Shown: one piece after another, positions 25,501 to 37,500 of the stretch
Position numbering within the stretch: position 1 is the first letter of the stretch
How the letters are laid out: each line of letters begins with the position of its first letter
Assembly (NCBI GenBank): GCA_922989275.2
Contig: OV277866.1
Coordinates: 31,699,246 to 31,763,245 of the forward strand
DNA: 64,000 nucleotides
Source: Gari tellinella
Lineage: Eukaryota > Mollusca > Bivalvia > Cardiida > Psammobiidae
Direction: 5' to 3'
Position numbers and translations under genes: made by a program
The notes under the pieces: model-generated
Database searches by the model: none
What the model was told of the DNA's origin: nothing
The model's input: the letters and a program-made list of their open reading frames with translations, nothing else

Positions 25501-28500
25501 CAGAGGGCTCCTGTAGGAGCCCTCTGATCTGGGTCTACACTGTTTGCTAATTCAGACCAGTATTTATTAAACCAAGTAGACTGGTTAATGTTCTGGTAAC
25601 TAAAATGATCCACATGGTAGCCTAATAACCAACAAGAGTTATTAAAGGTTGAAAGACTTAAATACTGATAACAATCCTAACGAGTGGATGTTACAACTAA
25701 GTGTTACTATACTTGCCTTCTCCTTGGATGACCTTTGATCCATCAGGGAACACCTTGACAACCCTCGGCTGAGAGGAGGTGCTTGGCTGAACACTGCCAC
25801 TAGCTGAACCTACAAAGTCAATATTCTTAAATCATTACACCTTGAAAATAAAATATGCCTTTTTACGCCTCTTACATGGGTGAAAGTTGGCAAAACTGAA
25901 AATACTGAAAACTATGCTGGGGGTCTAGGGGGCCGCAAGGGCCCCCAGTGGGTCCAGGGCAAGGCCCTGGCGGGGCGATCAGGGGGCCAGAGGCCCCCGA
26001 AAGCTCCTGGGTTTTAAGTGTTTTGATGGTCTGAAACTGTTGGAAAATTGTTTGAAATTGACAAGCAATGAAAAAATATAAAAATAATTTTCTCGGTCAT
26101 AATCATTAATGATTTCCAAGGATTGAAAAAAATCAGAGCCAAGATCTGAATTTTGATTTTTTTTAAACAAAAGTTGGAGTAGGCATTCAGCAAACTTTTT
26201 TTTTTTTTTCTTTTTTAGTAAATGATAAGCCCTCTGCTTTAACAATTATCACTGTAATTGAACAATGGTACATATACTAAAAGCCATTTTCACAGCAAAC
26301 ACCATATCCTGTCCGATCCTGAATATTTCACTTATAAAGACCAGTGCATAGCCTAGGTGCAGGATTATATTATGTGAAGAGAAAGAGGCCGACCCCATAC
26401 TCCAGCTTCACAAAAAGGCATGATTTACCCTATACATATATTTAGGAAATATCTTTTTATTATTATGTGTACAGGTCATTCTAAAATGTTGTACATAAAA
26501 TTTAAAGGCATGAAGTTTGAGAGGGGTGGGGATAGGCATTTCACTTATCCTAATGAAAATACCTCCCCCTCTCTGCTCGATAGATTTACTCATAAAGTAA
26601 AGAACTTACCTCTGTGCCATGTCTATTCTATTTGATTGATAAACAATTTCTAAACATGATAAGTGTGTGTGTTTCATGTTAAACTTGCTTTCAGAGATTT
26701 AAATGTACAAGATTTATTAATTCAAAGCAGTAGACTATGATTGGGATGGATGGGAGAAGGAAGCCCTCCCATAGCTGGTGGTACAGGAGGCCTCCCTGAA
26801 GAAAAAAAAAGATTTTAGTGATTCAATTTCATGCATTTTGATGTATTTCTAAGCTGTTTCGAAAGCTGTGATGCTAGACTAAAATTTATTAGTTTATCCA
26901 AATAAGATAATATATTTTCCATACTTTATAGCCAGGGAGACAAACTGTTCTATAGCCGAATACAGTATGCCTATGTCTCCTATTACCAGTGGTCTTAGTG
27001 TAATCGAAAACTTAAAGAATTACAAAGACCTTTTATACTTGCTTCCCTGATTATTTTCAGTTGCTGGACGTTTTATTCATGAAATGCAAACGTCAAAACA
27101 GCAAGAAATTCCATAAGTTTTCTGATGTTTTACCTAATTTCAGCCGATACACACTAAAGGGTAAACATCACTTCTTCTGTATTACCGGTGCATCAGCCGA
27201 AAATTCCTATAGAAAAATGTCTTCGTGTAAAATAAGGTCCAAGATGTTGCGATTTTAGTCAATGACCGGAAACAGTTCGTAAGATGCGCAGCAGCAGACA
27301 GAATTTGTATACAGAGAATTTCTGGCATAAAAACAAAATGGACACTTGAAAATGTTAGAAAACGTGTTGGAATTTCTTAGCAAATGTGAACTTTTATCGA
27401 GAAACGTGCACATTTACATGAAAAGGCTCATAATAAACACTTTTGATGGATTTGGCAGTTGACGCGGGAGTTTTACTGTTCTCTATGTAAATTTCCGGTA
27501 TGTAAATGAAGTGACGTCATTGCGATTTGGATTTTTCGGATTGCACCGGTATAACATATACACCGGTATTAGGTTGCTAGACTATATGCTGTGTGTAAAA
27601 AGGTGACATAAATACTTCAGTAAGCTACTTGTTTTATCATTAGATCGGATTTAAACCAAATTTCCTGTTCAATCTTTTCATTTTATTTAGTTTGCGTTAA
27701 ATAAAAGTTAACTTGTAAGCTGCATTTGACAGATACGCCGGCCCCAAAAAAAAACAACAGGGTAACAAATAACTATAACAATGAACTAATTCTGTACAGT
27801 TCATTATTAATACATAATTGGTTGTCAAATCACATGCAAATGAGGTTAACAATGTACTAGTAACAATGTACTAATAATGAACTTCCAACAATGAACTAAT
27901 AAAGAACTAACAATGAACCAATTGTGTACTGTCGATCACAACCATGCACTGTTAACAATGTACTAATTATGTACTTATAACAATGTACTAATCATGTACT
28001 CGTAACAATGTACTAATGCTGAACTGTTAACAATGTACTAATTCTGCACCATTTCTGAGCTACATAGGCATGCAGATTTCATTGACCCCTTTGTCAATTT
28101 AAAACAAGCAATTTTCCTTCAATGAAACTTTTGATTTGTAAAAAGAATATGCGGCAGCCTATAACAAAACGTTAAACTTCTATCTAGATAAACAGTACAT
28201 GTATTATTCTATAGTTTAGAGGTCGAGCCAATTCGGGGTCGATTTGACGAGGGACCGAATTCACCCGGGATCTTCTAAATTTTGTAAACAATCACGGAAA
28301 ATTCTTATGAACTAACCTTCATCGGCTTCGCTAACAAAACAGTTGAAAACCCAAGCATCGTCGACTGCGTGTATTAATTAACGGTTCAACTTCACACTTT
28401 ATGCAAGATATCTTGGACAAAACATCGATCGCTCGCTGTTGGTTAAAATTTTCCAGATTTGAATTTCTGCCGAATTCTCCCGAAGTGGAGAGTAGATTCA

Positions 28501-31500
28501 AAAAGGGGAATAACCGCACGTAAACAATGATGAACTAATAATGTACTATCCAGATTGTTCAAGTTTAATTATGAATCAATGCTGAACAGTTATAGAAGAA
28601 CTATGTTAAATGATGAACTATTAATGTACTATCCAGATTTTTTAAGTTTAATAAAGAACCAATGATGTACAGTAGAAGAAAGATAATGTTCAATGCTGAA
28701 TTAATAATGAACTGTCTGCTTAATGCTGAACTATCAAAGTACTCTGGTGAATCTGAAATATACAGGGCCTCCGCTGGCATTCGCATTTGTCGCCAAATGC
28801 GAAGAAAATTTCAAAGTGGCGATAAAATTTTAGTTCTGGCGAAATTGATTGCGACAAGAAATTTATAACGTTTTTTTTTTTCATCAGTGACTTGTATGTC
28901 TGGCTCTTAATACCTGGGGCGCTAATGCGTGTAGAGATAATTGGTGAAGTACACAGCCAGCACCTTGGTGTTACGTAATACAAGTGTCAAAACTCAAACA
29001 CGCGAGTAGGACAATAATCAAGTAAAGAATATAGATTCGGCTTATCTTTGTTCCGCCTATCTCCCATTCTGCTTACGTAATTGGCTAGCCTCAACGTGAT
29101 TGACAGATCAAACGTGTTTAATGTCCAATGAAGGAGCTCTCGCGAGTGTTATTGATACTGGGTGCATAAAACTTTACACGGCGGTCTAAAAAGATTTTCG
29201 GAAATTAGCTACGTAACGTTGAAAGAATATTAGCCTAAATCGAAGAATCATTTATTTCTTTCCCCTAAAATAGACATACAGGTGAGTAATTACCATGTTA
29301 AAGACTGAGAAAAAAACGCCCATGATTCGAGGCGTGTAACAGCGCGAAATGCGTGTCGAGAAAAAATGTCTTTGATACGGAGCCTGTTAGAATCGGTAAT
29401 ATTCACCGAAAATACTGCACAAACGAACCTTTAACATGGATCCAAATCCGAATACAACTTCTATGAATTGAATTTACCACATATCCTTATTAATAATTGT
29501 GTCCTTAGATACAAACAGTCTCACAAACTTCCGAAATGAAACCCAAATGCGTATCGCCTCAAAATGGCGAGACGCCAATATTCGGACTTCTAAGACGCGT
29601 GTCTTTCTTTGTTTTATTGGTTACCAAAAGGGCATTTACCAGCATCTTTTTTTAAACAGCCAATTAAATTAGCCGTTCTATTTCGATACGAATCACTACT
29701 GGATGGAATGGATTGTGTGCTTGACAGTTGTGAAATGAACATAACAGCGATACGGAATACGATTTTCCCGGGAGTTTCGGCAAATAAGTTATCAGAAAGT
29801 GAAAAATAGCAACATATAAGCGCTGGAATCGAAGAATCAGATAAATTACTCGCGGAAAGTAGCGATCCTAGACTTTCCCATATTGTATATTGAACATAAG
29901 CTGATAATTTATTTTTACAAATAATAAGAAATAGCACATTGTTACAATTATCTAAGTAGTCATCGTCTTATTTCTCAAATGATGCAGTCTGAATTAAATC
30001 TTCCCTGCTAAGCTTATTTTCTGGTGTTTTATGACAAATTGTTGTATAAAGCAGGTTTCTAGTATATCTGAAAACTCCATAAGGCTTCCACCTGTCAGGG
30101 TGTACGAAAACTTTTCTATGCTTTTTGACAGGGCATGGGTAAAGGCATGAAAAGTAAATCTATGAGGAATGAGAGTTTGTCACTTATCAAAAGAAAGAAA
30201 ATAAAGGCATACAAACCTATATTAGGCGACCATTGAATAAGGTATATTGTTGATCTTGAAGAATCGGTGACCGCTTTATGCAGGTAAATGTAATGCAGAA
30301 AGCTCATTTACATTATTCTGCCACCTCTTATATAATTATGAAAATAACTGATGTCCCTGTGCGTAACGAGCCTGGCCCTTTCATAAAATTTGTAAAACGC
30401 ATATAAATTATAGGGTATATTTTGGGCCCCAACTTTGGATAAAAACTTGGCTCCAAAAAAATAAATTTGGCTCCAACTTTTTTCATTTGGCGAAAGTGAT
30501 GGCGAAAAGAAATAATATCCCAGGGGAGGCCCTGAATATAGTACATTGTTAGGGGTCTAATCGTGTACTGTTCAATGATGTACTAATACTGAACCACAAC
30601 TATGTATTAAACAGTACAGCATTGGTTCATTATTGGTTCATAATTAGTTATTTGATTCATTTTATTTTTGTTTGGAGGCCGGTATATAAAATTCGCGAAA
30701 ACTGGTGACAAAATGAACTAATTGCAGTTTGGTGCACCAACGATAAAACACGATGCGTTCCGCGTGATATATTTTTTTTAGCTGCTGGTTATCGGCATGA
30801 TTCATAAAACAATGAGCGCCCAGAAAGACTCCGACGAAAACAACCATCGAATGTCGCGGAGATAAATGAAGTATTTCGTACCGCTACGGAAAACTATCGG
30901 CAACAATATCAAAATCACAAATAACCCCGTTAAATCTGCTAACCTTGTAATTTTAGGAAGCTTGTCATTTTATTGAAATCCTTCGAACACCAAATACACG
31001 GAAATATTTGTGTCCGGAAAAATTGTCGTAAAAGGAGAGACTGGTTTCCGTGATTCCAATGCTGAACGCGTGCGTGTAGCGACAAAATTCGGAAACCAGT
31101 GCAATTGATTTGGATCACTCGGATTTTGTCGACACCGTTATTTACGACGAACGATAACACTGGCACCGTGATCAATTTGACAGCTCTCGAAACAACCTTC
31201 GAGTTTGAGTTTAGAATCATAATCGACAACGACGACCTCGGCAATTTCGAAAATACGGAATTCCGTCACAATACGGAAAACTTTCATCCATGCTCTTATT
31301 TATTTCTTCATCAAGGAAAATAATTCCATTTTAAACAGTCATGAATATACTTCATAAGAAATATTTTCTATATCCTAGCAAATTGTAACTAAAAGGATAC
31401 TGAAAGTAAAGCAGAATGCGCCGTAAGGCACATTCTGCTTTACTTTCAACCTGTTTTAGGTGATCACCTATCTTCAATACCGGTAACAGGCAATTGGGTA

Positions 31501-34500
31501 ATGGGTAAACCAGCTGTCTGTTCACATGAAATTAGAATCTGTTTGATACTTGTATGTTCATTAATGTATTTTCTTCAGTGTAGGAATAAATTAAAGGTGT
31601 GAAAAGTCGTATTATCGTGTAATGGGTTAAAATAAAGAAGGGCTGGAAACAGGATAAAAGGAGATAATTCTGGTATTTAGAGGTTTCGGTTTGGAAAGGT
31701 TCCGCTGTATTGAAATATGTAAGTACAAAATGTACATTGTTCCTACCTTGCACCTCCTTCAACTTGGCCTGTTTCTGAATGATCTTTTTGGTTACATCTC
31801 GTATACCTTGCGCAAGTCCCTCCAGATTGGCCTTCAACTTTTCTCCTTTATCAGGCAGCTCAGACATCTTCACAACCGATACCACTTGCTGCAATAAATG
31901 AAATCAACATAGGTGTTCAATGCTGAAATGACATCAGTCGCTGTACATGTACTTTAGTAAATCCTCTCTAATACAACCTCTGAATTGTGTTTCTTATCAG
32001 ATGTTTCAGACAGGTGACTGCTTAAAGCAAGGTGACAGTAAAACAGAAAGCTCCTATAGGAGCTTTCTGTTTTACTGTCACCTTGCTTTAGGCTGTAACC
32101 TGTCTTTTATACAATCAATTAGCCTTCGTTTTAAAGGCTGCAATAGAGGTTTTACTGTATTTTGATATAGGGTGTGTTCGATTATCAGTTCGAGATTTAT
32201 GGAATTGACGGAATCGAAATCGAATGGTCCGGAATTCAATTCCAGAACTGTTCTATCAGTTCTGTTCAAATAGGTGGTGTGAGCAGAATTGTGACGTATC
32301 ATAATGGTTCCCGGTGTCACCGGTACAATTTGCCAACGCTTCGACAGCAAAGTTATACTAAGCAGGGAACCAGACTACCATATAAGCAAGAGTTCAATTC
32401 CGTTTTTATTTGATTTACTAATTCCATGGAATCGTTCCAAACAGTTCTGGAACTGATAATCAAACACGCCCATAATGAACATTGCACTTTTAATCATTCT
32501 TAACCTTTATTCTGTTAGCTATTGTGCTTATAGTAAATGTATGATTTTCAACATCAGTTATGCTAATACTGGATCAGTTTGGATCCAGATCAGACCCAAC
32601 ATTTTTGTGAAAATATAAGTATAGCAAGTCAGGAAATTTTTGTAAGACTTTACTTGTACCATGCTGTGTTCAAGCTTTGATAAGTTTACCATTGATAAGT
32701 AATTTTTAATGGACATTAACAGTAAGTCATTAATCCTTCTTCTGCAATAATTCAAACAGTCAAGACCCAGATCAAACTTGCCTGATCAGGGTTTTCTTAT
32801 AGTATCTGTTTTAAATAAAGTCTACACTCTTTAGGGCATTTTTACTAGCTACATAGAATTCAGAACAGTTCAGATAACCTCAGGGACAGTTTTATCAAAG
32901 AAGAGGAGAAAGAATGGTAAATTATTTTATGAAATTGATGTACCAGTATTATTACACATTTAATATATACATGTAGACTAGTATTATGTTACAGTAAAAC
33001 CTCTCTATAACAACCACTATGATGAAGATTTATTAGGTGTATTCGACAGGTGACTGCTTAAAGCATGGTGACAGTAAAACAGAAAGCTTTAGGAGCTTTC
33101 TGTTTTACAGTCACCTTGCTTTATTAAGCTGTCACCTGTCATTTATACAATTAATTAGCCCTCCTTTAACCCATTACCCCATAAATACGCCTTTTTATGA
33201 CTTTAATTTATTTCTCCACCAAAGGAAATAGTTCCAATTTACAGTCAGGAATATGTAGCAAAAGATATATTTTCTAGATTCTATCAGATGATAGCTTTAA
33301 GCAGGCTGAAAGTAAAACAGAATGCGCCCTAAGGCGCATTATGCTTCACTTTCAACCTGCTTTAAATAGTCATCTGTTACCAAAACTGGAAACATGCTAT
33401 GGGATAATGGGTTAAGTGGCCGTTATATAGTGGTTTTACTGTACAAACCTTTTGTTTATCCAGCAGTCTCATTAGCTCATTTCTCCTGCCTACATCTGCT
33501 TTCAGAGACTGCTCTAATTCCACTGTTGAGGCTGGTCTGAATCCTGAGCCATGATTGGCTGACTGTCCAGCTCTCATTTGTGTCCATTGCTGTGATTGGT
33601 CGGCTTGAACATTAGTTTTTGTGGTGACCTTGTTTAAAGATTCAAAGGACTGCATCGTCTGTTTTTGACCTGATTGGAAAGGTATTTTGTCTCTCACCAC
33701 TTGTGGATGCTTCTGCTGGACTGGTTGTCTGTTTATTTCTTCATCGTCCTCTGTTAAATCTATACAATCATCAGAACCAGTCTGCTTCTTTCCAACATGT
33801 TCATTTGACTGTCCACGTTCGTTTTTACTTTCTAAGTAAGAAACTTTATTACTGGACTTCAGCTTTAGTCTGTCAGACAAAGGCAAGTCAAATGTTTGGT
33901 CTCTCTTCTCAGTATTACCTTTTGTTACCAGATTACCGGAAGATTTACTTTCACGTTGCATACCTTTGTCACCTTCTTTTCTGCCACGAATCTCAGATGA
34001 ACTGACCGCTTTAGGCAGTGTTTGTCCAATGTTTGCTTTCTCCTTGTCAGTACTTAAAGTCTCCTTCCTTTCACCACCTGTTTGGCTCACTAACTCTCCA
34101 GATGTTTCATCTAGGTAGGCTTCATTTCTATCAATACTCATATTAGCCAGGTCTGTGCTAACATCTGCTACCTCATCTACACTCATAGCTCTACATTCTC
34201 TGACATCCTGAGACACTGGTGGCCGGGAGGTAGCTGTATCCCTGCTCAGTGTATTAGTAGGAACACACTCAGAACCATCTGAGTTCTGTGGTGTGAAGAC
34301 ATCATCTCCAGGCTTGTTTGGGCTTTTAGATTTACGATTTCTGTATTCTTCCAGGCTAATCTTCTGTTTGGGAGCAGTTTTCTCAGATTGATCTGGCTTA
34401 GACATACTTACAGGATGGGAACCAGCTCTGTAGTTAAGATCTTTCAAAGGCTGAGAGGGCCCAGACTGAAACATGACATGAAATCAGATTAACCCATTAC

Positions 34501-37500
34501 CCCATAAATGCGCCTTTTTACACCTTTAATTTATTCCTCTACTGAAGAAAATACATATAGTTCCAATTTATAAAGTCATGAACATGTACCGTAAGAAATA
34601 TTTTCTATATTCTAGCAGTTGATAGCTGAAAGCAGGCTGAAAGTAAAGCAGAATGTGCCTTAAGGCACATTCTGCTTTACTTTCACCTGCTTTAAGTGGT
34701 CATCTGTCTTCAAAACTAGAAACAAGTTATTGAGTAATGGGTTAACAGACAAAGGCATTTATATTCATCACAACACAGGGCTCTAAATTAAACTGAACAA
34801 ATCCAACATTTTCTCATTCATTTTACCACTAAATCCTATGGTTTTACTACTCATTAGAATCGTCTCTTGGAGACAGTTCTAATGAGTAGTGACAACATAG
34901 GGTTAAAAGCAGAAATAAAGATTTAAGTTTTTGAGCTCTGTAGTTAAGATCTTTCAAAGGCGGAGAGGGCCCAGAATGAAACATGACATGAAATCAGGTT
35001 AACAGACAAAGGCATTTATATTCATCACAACACAGGGCTCTAGATAAAAGGGATTAAACTGAACAATCCAACATTTTCTCACTCATTTTACCACTAAATC
35101 CTATAATGTTACTACTCGTTAGAATCGTCTCAAGGAGACGATTCTAATGAGTAGTGACACCTTAGGGTTAAAAGCAGAAATAAAGATTTTAGTTTTTGAA
35201 ATACCAGCTCTGTAGTTAAGATCTTTCGAAGGCTGAGAGGGCCCAGACTGAAACAATGACATTGAAATCAAGTCAATAGATAAAGACATTTATATTAAGC
35301 ATAACATAAGACTTAAGTGCTAACTTGAAACACGATTGATTGTACAGTCTTGTGCACCAAATATCAAGTTCCACAAGAATTAGATATGCAATTTGCAGTC
35401 CCATGTTTTTGATTTGATATGTTAAGTCTTATCTTAAATCTTATTAATACACAATAAGCTAGTGATGTGCCAATGAAACACAAGTCACGAGGTAAGCCTT
35501 TAATATTGCGCTCAGGGCTCTAGATAAGAGGGAGTAAACTGAACAAATCCAACATTTTCTCACTTATTTCAACACTAAATCCTATAGTGTTACTACTCAT
35601 TAGAATCGTCTCTTTGAGACGATTCTAATGAGTAGTGACACCATAGGGTTTTAAGCAGAAACAAAGATTTTAGTTTTTGAAATACTCCCCTTATCTGGAG
35701 CCCTGGCGCTACTTTCACTATTTAACTGGAATTCAAGGTGATTATTGTGTATATTTTTATTGTAACTTCGTTTTATCGACAGCTTGTTCAAACTTTCAGC
35801 AGCATATGAAAGCATCTATTCACAGTCGTATGCGTGAATACTTCCGTGGTTTAAAGATGCCGAAGATTCGTTTTAATGTTTGGCGATATAAAAGAAACAA
35901 TATTTCATTACTATTTCCATGAATTCGGACACCCACTAGACTAATTTGAAATAATTTATGTATTCGGACTGCAAAAAATATAATCATTTTTTTGTGTCTG
36001 AACTTTCGAGTAATAAAGCAGGCTGAAAGTAAAGCAAAATGCACCTTAATGCACATTCTGCTTTACTTTAAACCTGCTTTAAGTGGTCATCTGTTTTCAA
36101 AACAATAAATAAGCTATGGGGTAATGGGTTAAATCTTTTTTACGCAAAAAGCTTTTGATGTGCCAGTGAAACACAAGCCATGAGTTAAGCTATTCACAGG
36201 GCTCAAGATAATGAACTTCAAAAACTAAAATCTTTATCTCTGCATTAAACCCTATGGTATCACTGCTTAAAGTCATAAGAATTGTCTCTTTGAGATGAAT
36301 GTTATGAGGAGTAACACCTGGCCCCGAGGTTGTAAAACTTAAAACGAAGTCTGTGCTCAAAACTCAGAATTTTTTTAAGCTCATAACACTTTGGCAAACA
36401 TTTTATTTTATAATTAGTATTTTCATACATAATCATACTGTAATAATGTATCCATTGAGGTTACACAAATCAGGTAAAAGGTGTTTTGTAAAAAACTAGA
36501 GCCTGTTATCGAAACTGAGTTTTGAGAACAGAGTTCATTTTTAGTGTTATAACCTCTGGCCCAGATAAGGAGTAAACTGCACTTTCTGAAATTCTCGCTT
36601 ATAAATATTAGCATCAAATCCTATGGTGTTTCTACTCATTAGAATTGTCTCTTCTAGATGATTCTAATGAGTAGTGACACCATAGTGTTTAAAGCAGAAT
36701 GGAAGATTTTAATTTTTGAAATACCCACTTTTCTGGAGCCATGAGTAACACCATAGGATTTACCGGTATTGGACTTGTTCAGTTTACTCCCTCTTATCTG
36801 GAGCCCTGCACTAAGTAGATAATTTAAGTAAAGTACAAGTAATTAATATATATGAATGTATGCATGGACTTGTGTATGACTGTGTGTACTTACCCTGATG
36901 ACATTTATCTGTGGGGCTACTAATTTATGTTCAGGATTTTCCAAGTTTTTTGGTAATTTCTGAAATAGAAAATGTCAGTCTGAAATTCCTGAAGCATTAG
37001 CAATTCTAGAATGCATGTGGATAATAGTGAAAAATATAACATAGGAAAGCACACTGTTCAAATCATACATTGAAATTGATTTAATAAAAATTCAGGTGAA
37101 ATTGAATATCCCACTTCTATTGGTACAGCTTTATGTAGACGATTAACAAATAAACAGTTATTAATCTGCAAAAATTATGTTTTGCACTTTGACCAAAACA
37201 GGTCTATTTGTCCCCAATCATTCTAACCTTCAGTGCAAATCCAAATCTCTGTATATTCCTTCATAAAATTACAGTAATATGCCAAATCTACCGTAGTTGT
37301 ATTAAAGTTTCTGTACCAAAATCACTCAAACAAATTTTAAGCTTGTTTACTGTATATAAATCGATTCCCCCATAAATTAATACACCTTTAATTTATTCGT
37401 CCACTGAGGGAAAAATCCACTTCATATAGTCATGAATATGTACCATAAGAAATATTTTCTTATCCTAGCAGATTTATGCTTAAAGCAGGTTTAAAGTAAA

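Noticed and set aside
26590..26612. GAG|GTAAGTTC as donor of an exon starting at 26795
   Set aside because: The intervening frame has a TGA at 26724-26722, so it cannot be a coding exon.
29614..29937. 107-codon minus-strand frame inside the nested element
   Set aside because: No domain, no start context, overlapped by another frame; likely chance.
35206..35300. Alternative TTF2 exon from the third acceptor copy
   Set aside because: No donor follows and the coding copy runs into an H element.
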